Source: Methanobrevibacter sp. YE315 (lineage in GTDB: Archaea > Methanobacteriota > Methanobacteria > Methanobacteriales > Methanobacteriaceae). Taken from it: DNA of 64,000 nucleotides. Within the stretch, counting starts at the first letter, position 1; each line of letters begins with the position of its first letter. The notes below the pieces were generated by a model. It did not search any database. It worked only from the letters and a program-made list of their open reading frames with translations, and was not told the DNA's origin. Made by a program: the position numbers and the translations under genes. Location: NCBI RefSeq assembly GCF_001548675.1, contig NZ_CP010834.1, positions 903,501 to 967,500 of the forward strand, given 5' to 3'. Below, in pieces: positions 38,242-47,977 of the stretch.

Positions 38242-38255
38242 TTAGGTTCGCCTAA
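38242..38255. promoter_or_regulatory. TTAGG-N4-CCTAA palindrome between pyrF and cbiM
   Basis: TTAGGTTCGCCTAA is a perfect 5-bp inverted repeat with a 4-bp spacer. Its half-site equals that of DtxR/IdeR-type metal-responsive repressors. It abuts the pyrF TATA region on the minus strand and lies about 30 nt upstream of the cbiM TATA box. A regulatory role is inferred. Confidence 0.45.
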
Positions 38256-38280
38256 ATTTTGTTTAAGTTATTACTAATAA

Positions 38281-38297
38281 TGTTTATATATAATAAA
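38281..38297 (+). promoter_or_regulatory. TATA box for cbiMNQO
   Basis: TGTTTATATATAATAAA is a strong box A. The ATG lies about 110 nt further on, leaving a leader of about 80 nt in which I recognise no cobalamin riboswitch. Confidence 0.5.
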
Positions 38298-38405
38298 CTA
38301 TATAATATCATTATCAATAAAACTTTATAAAATTTTAATTATAATTAAGTTTTTATTGACCATTTTATCAATTTATTTTGATAGGTTATTTGGAGGAAAT
38401 TATTT

Positions 38406-39071
38406 ATGCATATTATGGAAGGATATTTACCATTAACATGGTGTATCATATGGTTCGTCATATCACTCGCCGTTGTTGCATTTGGTATTTATCAAATCAA
38501 AAAAATCGTAGATGAAACCCCTGAATCCAAAGCTTTACTCGCAGTAAGCGGAGCATTCATGTTCATCTTATCATCTTTGAAATTACCTTCTGTTACTGGA
38601 AGTTGTTCTCACCCTTGTGGTAACGGATTAGGTGCAGCATTATTCGGTCCTGCTGTAACCGCAGTGTTAGCAACTATCGTACTTTTATTCCAAGCACTTT
38701 TACTTGCTCACGGTGGATTAACTACTTTAGGTGCAAACATATTCTCAATGGGTATTGTAGGTCCTGTAGTCGCATGGCTTGTATACAAAGGATTAACTAA
38801 AGCTAATATATCTTCTACTATTGCTATTTTCTTTGCAGCATTTTTAGGTGACTTATTAACTTATGTTGCTACTTCATTCCAATTAGCTTTTGCATTCCCG
38901 GCTCCTACTTTTGCAGGCGCATTAACAAACTTCTTAACTATCTTTGCAGTTACTCAAATTCCATTAGCTATCGGTGAAGGTATTTTAACAGTAATTATCT
39001 GGGATAGATTAAAAGCTTACAAACCAAAATTATTAGATAAACTTGGTGCATTAGCTCCAAATGAAGCATAA
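38406..39071 (+). CDS. cbiM: Cobalt ECF transporter S-component CbiM
   Basis: Membrane substrate-binding subunit for Co2+ uptake, feeding corrinoid and F430-related needs of methanogenesis. The N-terminus [13 protein letters not shown] supplies the metal site (N-terminal Met, His2), which must be exact, so the start is firm; GGAGG precedes it. About six transmembrane helices follow over 221 residues, with [15 protein letters not shown] between helices. It is the first gene of cbiM-cbiN-cbiQ-cbiO. Confidence 0.96.
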   Translation: MHIMEGYLPLTWCIIWFVISLAVVAFGIYQIKKIVDETPESKALLAVSGAFMFILSSLKLPSVTGSCSHPCGNGLGAALFGPAVTAVLATIVLLFQALLLAHGGLTTLGANIFSMGIVGPVVAWLVYKGLTKANISSTIAIFFAAFLGDLLTYVATSFQLAFAFPAPTFAGALTNFLTIFAVTQIPLAIGEGILTVIIWDRLKAYKPKLLDKLGALAPNEA

Positions 39072-39080
39072 GGTGATTAT

Positions 39081-39368
39081 ATGAAAACATCTACTTTAAT
39101 TATTTTAGCAGTTGTATGTATTATATTGTTTGTAGCACCATTAATAATGTTTAGTGGTCATGGTGAAGATGATGGTTACTTCGGCGGAGCAGACGATGCA
39201 GCTGGTGAAGCTATCGAAAAAACCGGTTTTGAACCATGGTTTTCTTCAATATGGGAACCACCTAGTGGTGAAATAGAAAGCTTATTATTCGCTCTTCAAG
39301 CAGCTATTGGAGCAATCATTATTGGTTACTTCTTCGGTTACTGGAGAGGACAAGGTAAAGAAGAATAA
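39081..39368 (+). CDS. cbiN: Cobalt transport protein CbiN
   Basis: A 95-residue accessory membrane subunit with two transmembrane helices (residues about 5-25 and 68-88) and an extracytoplasmic loop containing FGGADDAAGEAIE. CbiN is needed for CbiM-dependent cobalt uptake. It starts 9 nt after cbiM with its own GGTGA site. A short T-rich stretch separates it from cbiQ. Confidence 0.94.
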   Translation: MKTSTLIILAVVCIILFVAPLIMFSGHGEDDGYFGGADDAAGEAIEKTGFEPWFSSIWEPPSGEIESLLFALQAAIGAIIIGYFFGYWRGQGKEE

Positions 39369-39414
39369 TTCTTCTTTATTATTTTTTTTCTTTTTTTAGA
39401 GATTAAGTGGTTTT

Positions 39415-40110
39415 ATGAAATTTGATATGGATTATATTGCGCATCATAATAATTTAACAGAAACTAATCCTTATTTTAAATTGTTTTTAACAATAATATT
39501 GTTAATTGTTACATTAGCACTCGATAATCTGTATTTTGACGTATTCATTTTTATTGTAATGTCCATTGTTATTTTAGCTATTGCTAAGATCAATTATAAA
39601 TCTTATTTGAAATTTCTGTCACTTCCAATGGCATTTCTTGTAATAACTTGTATTTTTTTAATGTTCTTCTTTGGAAAGGGGGATGTTATTTATGAAACCG
39701 GAATATGGGGTATTGTAGTTACAACAGATTCCTGGCATTATGCCGTTTATACATTTATGCGTGTAATGGGATGTCTGCCTTGTTTAGGTTTCTTAGCACT
39801 CACTACACCAATTGCAAAAATCTTAAATTGTTTAAGAACTTTAAAAGTTCCAAAAGTAATGATAGAAATTGCTCTTTTGATGTATAATACAATTTTCATA
39901 TTCTTGAATGAAATCGATACAATGCAGAAAGCTCAGGATACCAGACTAGGATATAACACCTATTGGTCTTCATTCAAATCTTTAGGAGCTCTTGCAAGTA
40001 CAATATTTTTAAGATCTCTGGATAAAAGTGAAACATTGCAGTTTGCTTTAGATTCAAGAGGTTATAATGGAGAACTTCCGGTATATGAACCAAGAAAAAA
40101 GGAGAATTGA
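39415..40110 (+). CDS. cbiQ: Cobalt ECF transporter T-component CbiQ
   Basis: A 231-residue transmembrane coupling protein linking CbiMN to the ATPase. Four to six helices are visible. The cytoplasmic coupling motifs AQDTRLG (first Ala-Arg-Gly-type motif) and ALDSRGYNG (second) are present in the C-terminal half. It ends 1 nt before the cbiO start, so the two are tightly coupled. Confidence 0.94.
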   Translation: MKFDMDYIAHHNNLTETNPYFKLFLTIILLIVTLALDNLYFDVFIFIVMSIVILAIAKINYKSYLKFLSLPMAFLVITCIFLMFFFGKGDVIYETGIWGIVVTTDSWHYAVYTFMRVMGCLPCLGFLALTTPIAKILNCLRTLKVPKVMIEIALLMYNTIFIFLNEIDTMQKAQDTRLGYNTYWSSFKSLGALASTIFLRSLDKSETLQFALDSRGYNGELPVYEPRKKEN

Positions 40111-40111
40111 A

Positions 40112-40945
40112 ATGTTAGAAGTAAAAAATGTTAAATATTCCTATAATTCTGATTATCAAGCACTTAAGGGAGTCAGCCTTAAAGTCGAAAGGGGTGAAAT
40201 GGTAGCTCTTTTAGGTAAAAATGGTGCTGGTAAATCAACTTTGTTTCTTCATTTGAATGGAATTTACAGACCGGATGAAGGCCAGGTCTTCATTGATGGT
40301 GAAGAGTTAAAATATGATAAGAAATCCCTGCTTAAATTCAGGCAGAAAGTTGGAATCGTATTTCAAAATCCTGATGACCAGATTTTTGCTCCTACAGTCG
40401 AAGAGGATGTTGCCTTTGGACCTTTGAACTTGGGTTTATCCATGGAGGAAGTTCAAGACAGAGTTGAAGAGGCTTTGGACCGTGTTGGAATGTCCGGATT
40501 CGAAAAAACAGCTCCTCATCATTTAAGTGGAGGACAAAAGAAAAGGGTGGCGATTGCAGGAATTCTTGCAATGAAACCTGAAGTGATGGTTTTGGATGAG
40601 CCTACTGCAGGTCTTGACCCGCAGGGTGTAGTCGATTTGTCAAAACTACTGAATGAGCTTAATGATGAAGGGATTACAATTATAATTTCAACACATGAAG
40701 TTGATTTAGTTCCTAATTATGCAACTAAGGTCTTTGTATTGGTTGACGGTTTGCTGATTGGCGAAGGAACTCCAAAGGAGATTTTTGCAAAGCCTGAAAT
40801 ATTGGAACAAGCTAATTTAAAGGTTCCTATTGTTACTGACTTATTCCAGCAGCTTGAGGATGAAGGCTTTGACATGCAAGGGGATTATCCTTTAACAATT
40901 GATGAAGCTAAGGATAAGTTTTTGGAATTGTTAAACAAAAACTAA
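40112..40945 (+). CDS. cbiO: Cobalt ECF transporter ATPase CbiO
   Basis: An ABC ATPase energising cobalt uptake, 278 residues. Walker A is GKNGAGKST, the Q-loop is VGIVFQNPDDQIF, the signature is LSGGQKKR, Walker B is VMVLDEPTAGLDP, and the switch His lies in STHEVD. The frame opens 45 nt earlier inside cbiQ, but GGAGA six nucleotides before this ATG makes it the real start. A T-rich stretch after the stop ends the operon. Confidence 0.95.
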   Translation: MLEVKNVKYSYNSDYQALKGVSLKVERGEMVALLGKNGAGKSTLFLHLNGIYRPDEGQVFIDGEELKYDKKSLLKFRQKVGIVFQNPDDQIFAPTVEEDVAFGPLNLGLSMEEVQDRVEEALDRVGMSGFEKTAPHHLSGGQKKRVAIAGILAMKPEVMVLDEPTAGLDPQGVVDLSKLLNELNDEGITIIISTHEVDLVPNYATKVFVLVDGLLIGEGTPKEIFAKPEILEQANLKVPIVTDLFQQLEDEGFDMQGDYPLTIDEAKDKFLELLNKN

Positions 40946-40987
40946 TTTTTTTTTTATTTCAGTAATTTTTCATAATCTCATCACTCA

Positions 40988-41010
40988 AAGTATTACTTGT
41001 GATAATACTT
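40988..41010. promoter_or_regulatory. Inverted repeat AAGTATTA-N7-TAATACTT before ribC
   Basis: Perfect 8-bp arms around a 7-nt spacer lie just upstream of the ribC TATA box (TTTTATATAAT near 41017). The half-site matches the repeated element before the metal ATPase, so both may be read by one regulator. Confidence 0.5.
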
Positions 41011-41070
41011 ATAATATTTTTATATAATTGATTAAACATTTATATTAATAAAAACATATTTTTTTTATAA

Positions 41071-41538
<468 letters not shown>

Positions 41539-41548
41539 AAGGTGAAAA

Positions 41549-42253
41549 ATGGGATTTGAAATTTCAAAGGAAGATAAGGAAGCAACATATGTCATTCTTC
41601 CGGCATATAATGAAGCAACAAGAATCCATCCTGTAATTGAAGAAATTGCAGAAAAAGGTTATAAAATGGTCATTGTTAATGATGGTTCTTCAGACAATAC
41701 CTTGGAGGTTGTTAAGGAATCTCAAAGGAAATATCCTAAAAGTATCTTCATCTACTCACATATCATTAATCGTGGTGTCGGCGTAGCTATGCAAACAGGC
41801 TTTGATGCAGTTTTGAAATACAATCCAAAATATATTGTCAATATGGATTCGGACGGTCAGCATGATGCCAATGATTTGGAAAACGTTTTGGAACCGTTGG
41901 TGACCGGCAGGGCTCAAGCGGTAATTGGAGTAAGGCCTTTAAAGGACATGCCATTAAGCAGAAACATTGCAAATGCAATCATGAATATTTTGACCAAGAT
42001 ATTTTATAAAGTGGATGTAAGCGATTCACAAACAGGTTTCAGGGCAATAACCATTGATGCTTTGAAAAAAATTGATATCAATGCCAGAGGATATCTTATT
42101 TCTTCCGAATTCATACGGGAAGTTAATGATAATAATATTCCATTTGAAGAGGTTCCAATCAGAACAATCTACACTCCTGAAACTCAAGCAAAAGGAACAA
42201 ACGTGACAGTTGCATTTAAAATTTTAATTCAAATGATTAGACATCAATTTTAG
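41549..42253 (+). CDS. GT2 family glycosyltransferase (DPM-like)
   Basis: A 234-residue GT-A enzyme: VILPAYNEATRIHPVIEEI, VIVNDGSSDNT, the DxD-type MDSDGQHD and SQTGFRAI. It is a paralogue of the enzyme in the galU operon. The next gene encodes a DUF2304 membrane protein, a frequent partner of such transferases, so it probably charges a polyprenyl phosphate at the membrane (inference). It begins 10 nt after ribC with its own AAGGTGA. Confidence 0.9.
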   Translation: MGFEISKEDKEATYVILPAYNEATRIHPVIEEIAEKGYKMVIVNDGSSDNTLEVVKESQRKYPKSIFIYSHIINRGVGVAMQTGFDAVLKYNPKYIVNMDSDGQHDANDLENVLEPLVTGRAQAVIGVRPLKDMPLSRNIANAIMNILTKIFYKVDVSDSQTGFRAITIDALKKIDINARGYLISSEFIREVNDNNIPFEEVPIRTIYTPETQAKGTNVTVAFKILIQMIRHQF

Positions 42254-42261
42254 GTGATTAA

Positions 42262-42609
42262 ATGTTATTATATTCAATTTTATTTCCAATAATAGCAATC
42301 ATAGCTATTGTATGGTTTTTAGTCAGATACTTAAAAGAGAAAAATTCTTTAGTTACAACCATATTATGGACCATTTTCTGGATTTTAGTTAGTTTATTTG
42401 CAGTTTTCCCTAACTTCAGTAATTCATTTGCTCGCTTATTTGGTATAACCCGTGGTTTGGATTTTATAATTATAATTGTTTTTGCAGTTTTAGTTTACAC
42501 AATCTTCAAGCTATACACTAAAATGGATAAACTGGAAGATGATGTTAATAAGATCGTTAAGGAAGTAGCATTAAACAATGAAATATCCCTTGATGATAAA
42601 GAGGAATAG
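42262..42609 (+). CDS. DUF2304 domain membrane protein
   Basis: A 115-residue protein with three hydrophobic helices (about 3-21, 33-50, 65-85) and a charged C-terminal coiled segment with YTKMDKLEDDVNKIV. It fits the DUF2304 family, typically encoded directly after a GT2 glycosyltransferase as here (8 nt gap). It is likely a membrane partner of that enzyme; no catalytic motif is seen. Confidence 0.85.
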   Translation: MLLYSILFPIIAIIAIVWFLVRYLKEKNSLVTTILWTIFWILVSLFAVFPNFSNSFARLFGITRGLDFIIIIVFAVLVYTIFKLYTKMDKLEDDVNKIVKEVALNNEISLDDKEE

Positions 42610-42612
42610 TCT

Positions 42613-43281
42613 ATGTTGTATTTTAGGGGTTGTACTGCACGAGAGAAATTGCCGAATATTCAGTCTGCAACAGAAAAGCTATTGAAATTGGCAGGTGTTG
42701 ATTATCATATCCTGGATGATGAAAAGTGTTGCGGATCAGTTTTGCTCAGGACAGGATTTTTAAAGGAAGCTCAAGAGCAGATTGAAAAGAATACTGAGAT
42801 TCTTGAAGGTGAAACAATCATCACTTCCTGTGCGGGATGCTATAAAACCTTAAAAGAAGATTATGAAGGATTGGATGTAGTTCATATTTCCCAATTACTT
42901 GACCAATTGATTAGGCAAGGCAAATTAAGTTTATCAAAAAATGATTTGGATGTAACCTATCATGATTCATGCCATCTGGGGCGCCATTGTGATGTGTTTG
43001 ACGAACCGAGAGATGTGATTAAGTCAGTTTCAAATCTTGTTGAAATGGAAAACATTCGCGAAAACAGTATATGCTGCGGTGCCGGTGGCGGTGTTAAGTC
43101 AGCCTATCCTGAAATTGCATCTGAAATGGCAAAATTAAGAATTAATCAGGCAAAAAAGACAGGATGCAAGACATTAATCACTCCATGCCCATTCTGCAAA
43201 CTTAATTTGGAAAATGATGATTTGGAAGTACTTGATTTAACTGAATTTTTAGTGAAATATGGTGATTTGGATGAAAGATAG
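42613..43281 (+). CDS. Fe-S protein with CCG domains (LutA/HdrB-like)
   Basis: A 222-residue protein with two cysteine-rich CCG-type domains: CCGSVLLRTG with CAGCYKTL, and CHLGRHC with CCGAGGGVKSAYPE and CPFCKLN. Such domains hold non-cubane or cubane Fe-S clusters in heterodisulfide reductase HdrB, glycolate oxidase GlpC and lactate-utilisation LutA. With the overlapping LutB-like gene it probably forms a soluble electron-transfer complex; the donor and substrate are unknown. It starts 3 nt after the DUF2304 gene. Confidence 0.87.
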   Translation: MLYFRGCTAREKLPNIQSATEKLLKLAGVDYHILDDEKCCGSVLLRTGFLKEAQEQIEKNTEILEGETIITSCAGCYKTLKEDYEGLDVVHISQLLDQLIRQGKLSLSKNDLDVTYHDSCHLGRHCDVFDEPRDVIKSVSNLVEMENIRENSICCGAGGGVKSAYPEIASEMAKLRINQAKKTGCKTLITPCPFCKLNLENDDLEVLDLTEFLVKYGDLDER

Positions 43282-44473
43282 TGAACTTGAAACAATGAGA
43301 AAATCATTCAATACAGTCAAAAGCAGATCAAACTCCATTAAGGAATCACCATCCACCCAAAGACTGATATCCAGAGTTCGTGAAATCAAGGAATACTCCA
43401 TTGAAAACAATGAAGAGCTCTTCAATCAGCTTTGCGAATCCTTTAAACGCAACGACATTGATTTCAAATTTGCCAAAACTTCCGAAGATGCTTTAAAAAT
43501 TATCGATGATTTACTTGATGAATATGGGTGCACTACTGTTGCAAAGGCCAAATCTAATACTTTAGGCGAAATCAATCTTAAAAAGCATTTGGCCGGTGAA
43601 AACATTGATGTTGTTGAAACAGACTTGGGAGACAGGATTCTGCAGCTTAAAAAAACTGACAATAAGCCAGTTCATCCAACAGGTCCTGCATCTCATTTGA
43701 ATATATCAAATATCACAGATATCGTAAACGAATCATTGGATGTTAACGTCAGTCCTGTTCCGAGGGAAATCATGGAAACCGTAAGGCATGATGTGCTAAA
43801 ACGTCTTGAAAGTGCAAATGTAGGTATAAGTGGAGCTAATGCAATGGCCTCCGAAGAGGGGTCTCTTGTAATGGTGCACAATGAGGGCAATATTTCAATA
43901 GTTTCCCTTAAAGATTTGCATATAATTGTAGCTGGAATTGATAAAATAGTGCCTACATTAGAGGACGCAATCTCAGTTGTAAAGCTTGAAACAATATTTG
44001 CCACAGGAAGCTATGTGACATCATATATGAATGTAGTTTCAGGACCTTCAAAAACAGCCGATATAGAAAAAAAGCTCTTGAAAAATATGTATGGTGCTGA
44101 AAAGGTATTTGTAATATTGTTGGATAACGGAAGAAGCAATGCAACTCCGGAATGCCTTTATTGCATAGGTTGCGGAAACTGTGTTGTCCACTGCCCGGTA
44201 TATAATGCAGTTGGAAACGAATTCGGATTCAACAATTATCTTGGAGGTAGGGGAGTTGCAATGTCAAAATTCATAGAAGATGATGAAACCTGTTTTAATT
44301 CAGGCCTTTACATGTGCACTCTATGCGGATTATGCACTTTGAACTGTCCCGTAGCCATTCCAACCAATGAAATTATCGAGAACATGAGAAAATTGTCAAC
44401 CGATGTTGGTTTCTATCCGAAGGCTCATGGTGTGATTAAGGATAATGTTTCAAAAAATGATTCACCTTATTAA
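43271..44473 (+). CDS. LutB-like LUD domain protein with two 4Fe-4S clusters
   Basis: A 400-residue protein with an N-terminal LUD domain (about 60-290), including AKSNTLGEI, GANAMASEEGSLV and GIDKIVPTLEDA. It is followed by ferredoxin motifs CIGCGNCVVHCP and CTLCGLCTLNCP. Bacterial LutB acts in lactate oxidation with LutA and LutC; in methanogens the role is unclear. The frame could start 12 nt earlier, but GGTGA is placed for this ATG. It overlaps the LutA-like gene by 11 nt, so the pair is translationally coupled. Confidence 0.88.
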   Translation: MKDSELETMRKSFNTVKSRSNSIKESPSTQRLISRVREIKEYSIENNEELFNQLCESFKRNDIDFKFAKTSEDALKIIDDLLDEYGCTTVAKAKSNTLGEINLKKHLAGENIDVVETDLGDRILQLKKTDNKPVHPTGPASHLNISNITDIVNESLDVNVSPVPREIMETVRHDVLKRLESANVGISGANAMASEEGSLVMVHNEGNISIVSLKDLHIIVAGIDKIVPTLEDAISVVKLETIFATGSYVTSYMNVVSGPSKTADIEKKLLKNMYGAEKVFVILLDNGRSNATPECLYCIGCGNCVVHCPVYNAVGNEFGFNNYLGGRGVAMSKFIEDDETCFNSGLYMCTLCGLCTLNCPVAIPTNEIIENMRKLSTDVGFYPKAHGVIKDNVSKNDSPY

Positions 44474-44509
44474 TTTTCTGTTTTTATTATTTTTTTTTAA
44501 AAATCAATA

Positions 44510-44520
44510 ATATTTATAAA
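44510..44520 (+). promoter_or_regulatory. TATA box for mfnB
   Basis: ATATTTATAAA lies about 60 nt before the mfnB start and follows the T-rich 3' end of the previous operon. Confidence 0.45.
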
Positions 44521-44575
44521 TAATAAAGAAGTAATATTATTATATTATAAAATTATATTTTATTGGAGGAAATAT

Positions 44576-45289
44576 ATGCTTCTATTAATAAGTCCTATAA
44601 ATCGTGAAGAAGCTCTTGAATCAATTAAAGGCGGAGCAGATATTGTTGATGTGAAAAATCCTAAGGAAGGTTCTTTAGGCGCTAATTTCCCATGGGTTAT
44701 TAAAGAAATTAGGGAATTAACTCCTGAAGACAAGCTTGTCAGCGCTACTTTAGGTGACGTGCCTTACAAACCGGGTACTGTTTCTCTTGCAGCAATGGGG
44801 GCTCACGTTTCCGGAGCAGACTATATCAAAGTTGGATTATATGGAACAAAAGACCATGATGAAGCTGTTGAAGTCATGGAAAATGTTGTAAAAACTGTAA
44901 AAGATGTTAGTGAAGATACTATTATTGTAGCTGCAGGTTATGCTGATGCTCACCGTGTAGGTGCAGTTGATCCTATGGAAATTCCAAAAGTGGCAAAAGA
45001 TGCTGGATGCGACTTAGCTATGCTTGATACTGCAGTCAAAGACGGTCATACATTATTTGATTATTTAGATATTGATCAATTAAAAGAATTTGTTGAAGAA
45101 GCTCACGGCTATGGTTTGTTGACTGCCCTTGCAGGTTCAGTTAAAAAAGAACAATTAAAACCATTGCATGATATCGGCTGTGATGTTGTGGGTATCAGAG
45201 GTGCCGCTTGCATTGGCGGTGACAGAAATACCGGTAAAATACACCACACTGCCGTAGCTGAGCTTAAAGAATTATGTGATTCATTCTAA
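44576..45289 (+). CDS. mfnB: (5-formylfuran-3-yl)methyl phosphate synthase
   Basis: MfnB condenses two glyceraldehyde-3-phosphates into the furan precursor of methanofuran, the C1 carrier of the first methanogenesis step. The 237-residue TIM barrel shows [16 protein letters not shown], with Lys27 in the position known as the catalytic Schiff-base lysine, and later [15 protein letters not shown] and [14 protein letters not shown]. The start is ATG after GGAGG. guaB begins 13 nt after the stop, so both may share a transcript. This gene is restricted to organisms that make methanofuran. Confidence 0.95.
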   Translation: MLLLISPINREEALESIKGGADIVDVKNPKEGSLGANFPWVIKEIRELTPEDKLVSATLGDVPYKPGTVSLAAMGAHVSGADYIKVGLYGTKDHDEAVEVMENVVKTVKDVSEDTIIVAAGYADAHRVGAVDPMEIPKVAKDAGCDLAMLDTAVKDGHTLFDYLDIDQLKEFVEEAHGYGLLTALAGSVKKEQLKPLHDIGCDVVGIRGAACIGGDRNTGKIHHTAVAELKELCDSF

Positions 45290-45302
45290 TCAGGTGTTAC
45301 TT

Positions 45303-46787
45303 ATGTCATTTTCAAAAAAGGTTCAAGAAGCAAGAATGTCTTATACTTTTGATGATTTTCTTTTGACTCCTAACGCAAGTTATGTGGAACCAAAGGATAT
45401 TGATATTACTGTAAAGTTAGGTAAAGGAATTAAACTGAACATCCCTGTTTTAAGTGCTGCTATGGACACTGTTACCGAAGCAGACCTTGCGATAGCTATG
45501 GCACAGGAAGGTGGTGTCGGTGTAATCCACAGAAATATCACTCAAGAAAGACAGGTTGAAGAAGTTAAGAAAGTCAAAAACGCTGAAGATTTAACTATTC
45601 GTGATGTTGTAACCATTTCTAAAGATTCTACCATTGCTGAAGTCCAAGCAAAAATGCAGGATGAATTAATCAGCGGCCTTCCAGTTGTTGAAGGTGATGA
45701 AATCATTGGTATTATATCCAAAAGGGATATCAGGCCAGTCTTAAAATCAGAACCTCATAAAACTGTAAAAGACATCATGACTTCTGATGTCGTAACTGTT
45801 GAGGAAGGCATTTCAGCTGAAGAAGCATTGAATGTCGCTTATGAAAACAAGGTGGAAAGGCTTCCTGTTGTTCATGATGGCAAATTGGTAGGAATTATTA
45901 CCATTAAAGATATTTTGAATCATGCTCAATATCCAAAAGCGGCCCGTGATAAAGACGGCAACTTTTTGGTTGCTGCTGCATGCGGACCATTTGATTTGGA
46001 CAGGGCAATGGCACTTGATCAGGCTGGTGCCGACATCATTTCAATTGACTGTGCTCATGCACATAACATGAACGTAGTTAAATTCACCGAAACAATCAAA
46101 GATAACATTGATGCTGAATTATGTGTAGGAAACATTGCAACCGCTGAAGCTGCTGAAGACTTAATTTCAATGGGTGTAGATGCACTTAAAGTAGGTATAG
46201 GTCCAGGTTCAATGTGTACCACCCGTATTGTTGCAGGTGTTGGAGTACCACAATTAACAGCTATTTCAGATGTTGCCGATGCTGCAGCAGATGCAGGAGT
46301 TCCTGTAATTGCTGACGGTGGTATCAGATATTCCGGTGATGTTGCAAAAGCTATTGGTGCCGGTGCAGATGCAGTTATGCTTGGTAACTTGCTTGCAGCT
46401 TCCTTAGAGGCTCCTGGTGATATTGTTGTAATGAATGGTAAGCAATATAAGAAATACCGTGGAATGGGTTCCATGGGTGCAATGACCAGTGAGTATGATG
46501 GTGGAGCAGACAGATACTTCCAAGGTTCCAAAAGTAAAATGAACCATACAAAGTATGTTCCTGAAGGAATTGAAGGCGCTGTACCATATAAAGGAACCAT
46601 TGCAGAAATCTTATTCCAGTTAGTTGGTGGATTGAAATCATCTATGGGATACTGCGGTGCTGAAAATATTGGTGCAATGAAGGAAAAAGCACAATTCGTT
46701 AGGATTACAAGCAGCGGTATTAAGGAATCCCACCCTCATGACTTGTTAATTACTAATGAAAGCCCTAATTATTCACCTCCTGAATAG
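45303..46787 (+). CDS. guaB: IMP dehydrogenase
   Basis: Oxidises IMP to XMP with NAD, the committed step to GTP. The 494 residues are standard length. The TIM barrel is interrupted by two CBS domains (about 95-210). The catalytic loop [10 protein letters not shown] contains Cys305, and the NAD/IMP site [13 protein letters not shown] and flap GMGSMGAM are intact. The frame extends 27 nt further upstream, but AGGTG sits correctly for this ATG. It is the second gene after mfnB. Confidence 0.95.
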   Translation: MSFSKKVQEARMSYTFDDFLLTPNASYVEPKDIDITVKLGKGIKLNIPVLSAAMDTVTEADLAIAMAQEGGVGVIHRNITQERQVEEVKKVKNAEDLTIRDVVTISKDSTIAEVQAKMQDELISGLPVVEGDEIIGIISKRDIRPVLKSEPHKTVKDIMTSDVVTVEEGISAEEALNVAYENKVERLPVVHDGKLVGIITIKDILNHAQYPKAARDKDGNFLVAAACGPFDLDRAMALDQAGADIISIDCAHAHNMNVVKFTETIKDNIDAELCVGNIATAEAAEDLISMGVDALKVGIGPGSMCTTRIVAGVGVPQLTAISDVADAAADAGVPVIADGGIRYSGDVAKAIGAGADAVMLGNLLAASLEAPGDIVVMNGKQYKKYRGMGSMGAMTSEYDGGADRYFQGSKSKMNHTKYVPEGIEGAVPYKGTIAEILFQLVGGLKSSMGYCGAENIGAMKEKAQFVRITSSGIKESHPHDLLITNESPNYSPPE

Positions 46788-46807
46788 TTAGGTTTTATTT
46801 AATATTT

Positions 46808-46875
46808 TTTTGATGAGAATCGTAATGAGGCATAATGATTTATAGGAAATTGATTTTTCTCATCAAAACTTTTAT
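46808..46875 (+). terminator. 12-bp stem with 37-nt loop downstream of guaB
   Basis: TTTTGATGAGAA and TTCTCATCAAAA form a perfect 12-bp stem, followed by T-rich DNA. It could terminate guaB, but the long loop is unusual and a small processed RNA is possible. Confidence 0.5.
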
Positions 46876-47046
46876 ATTTTATACTAATTTAGTGTTTTTT
46901 TCTTAAAATTACTTATTTTTAGCAAACCTTTAAATATTAGTTAGTATAATATTATCATATTAGATTATTTTATGATTATTAGATAATCAATGCAAATTAA
47001 ATAAATTTGCATTTTATTAAATTTTATTATTACGGAGAGAATATAA

Positions 47047-47316
47047 ATGGCAAGAACTAAAAAAGTTGGTATCACAGGAAGGTTCGGTGCAAGATACGGA
47101 AGAAAAGCAAAAAGATCTGTAAAGATTATTGAAGAAAACATGAAAAAAGACCATGTTTGTCCTAAATGTGCTAGACCTTATGTAAAAAGACAAGCTGCTG
47201 GAATTTGGAAATGCAGAAAATGTGGTGCAGTATTTACTGGTGGAGCTTACATCCCACAAACTCCTATGGCAAAATCTGCAGCACGCAGTATAAGAGACAT
47301 TAAAGTGGAGGAATAA
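47047..47316 (+). CDS. rpl37ae: Large ribosomal subunit protein L37Ae
   Basis: An 89-residue archaeal/eukaryotic zinc-ribbon ribosomal protein. [11 protein letters not shown] is near the N-terminus, and CPKC plus CRKC form the zinc site around the loop of about 15 residues. It starts at ATG after GGAGAG. It leads a conserved archaeal operon with rpoP, Brix, pcc1, prefoldin beta and DUF3194 genes. An upstream TATA-like CTTTAAATATT lies near 46929. Confidence 0.96.
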   Translation: MARTKKVGITGRFGARYGRKAKRSVKIIEENMKKDHVCPKCARPYVKRQAAGIWKCRKCGAVFTGGAYIPQTPMAKSAARSIRDIKVEE

Positions 47317-47319
47317 GCC

Positions 47320-47451
47320 TTGTACAGGTGTCCACGTTGTGGAGCAGAAGTAGACCACAAAAGCTACATGGAAAATAAATGTCCTAAATGCAGATATAGG
47401 ATTTTATTTAAAAATGTTCCAGAAACCACTAGAATAATAAAAGCAAGATAA
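47320..47451 (+). CDS. rpoP: DNA-directed RNA polymerase subunit P
   Basis: A 43-residue zinc-binding RNA polymerase subunit (eukaryotic Rpb12 homologue). It reads MYRCPRCGAEVDH from the start, then CPKCRYRILFK and ends in RIIKAR; CxxC pairs at residues 4/7 and about 21/24 bind zinc. The start is TTG with a perfect GGAGG 8 nt upstream, overlapping the end of rpl37ae. It begins 3 nt after the L37Ae stop. Confidence 0.95.
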   Translation: MYRCPRCGAEVDHKSYMENKCPKCRYRILFKNVPETTRIIKAR

Positions 47452-47491
47452 TCATCTGCTTTTACTTAATTTTTTACTATTTTTGATTTAA

Positions 47492-47977
47492 ATGTTAATT
47501 TCAACTTCTAGAAAACCTTCTCAAAAAACTAGAAAATTCTGTAAAAATTTAGCACACGCAACAGGCTCAACCTCTGTAAACAGAGGAAAAATGAACATGC
47601 GCGAGCTTTTATTGAAGGCACTGGAAGTGGATGAATTCAATTTAGCTATTGTAAACGAAATCAAGGGAAATCCTAGTAGAATTTCATTTTATTCTAATAA
47701 AGGCGAATTGTTGCTTACAGTTCTTATCGGAGCATCCGATGCAAGTGAAAAAATGAATATTGCTCCTTCCCAATTGAAAATAGTATCTGAAGTGGATGAG
47801 CTTAATGTCTTGAAGGATATTCTGGACATGGATCTAGTGGATAAAGCAGAGGACAATTATATCTTAATTTCTAAAAGCGATGATTTAGCTGCCAAAATCA
47901 ATTTTGTCAATAAGTTCGGAGATAAGATTGATTTTCAAATCAAAGTCAAAAAGATTTTAGAGGTTTCAAATGATTGA
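47492..47977 (+). CDS. Brix domain ribosome biogenesis protein (Imp4-like)
   Basis: A 161-residue protein with the N-terminal LISTSRKPSQKTRKFCKNLA that marks archaeal Brix/Imp4-family proteins; this domain assists rRNA processing by binding RNA. NRGKMNMRELL follows. The ATG lacks a clear ribosome binding site. Its 3' end overlaps pcc1 by 8 nt. It lies in the L37Ae-rpoP operon, as in other Euryarchaeota. Confidence 0.9.
   Translation: MLISTSRKPSQKTRKFCKNLAHATGSTSVNRGKMNMRELLLKALEVDEFNLAIVNEIKGNPSRISFYSNKGELLLTVLIGASDASEKMNIAPSQLKIVSEVDELNVLKDILDMDLVDKAEDNYILISKSDDLAAKINFVNKFGDKIDFQIKVKKILEVSND

Noticed and set aside
38310-38405. Cobalamin riboswitch in the cbiM leader
   Set aside because: No conserved riboswitch core is visible, and the leader is AT-rich without the expected stems.
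46055-46600. Minus-strand frame of 181 codons inside guaB
   Set aside because: It is antisense to a conserved enzyme and shows no family features.
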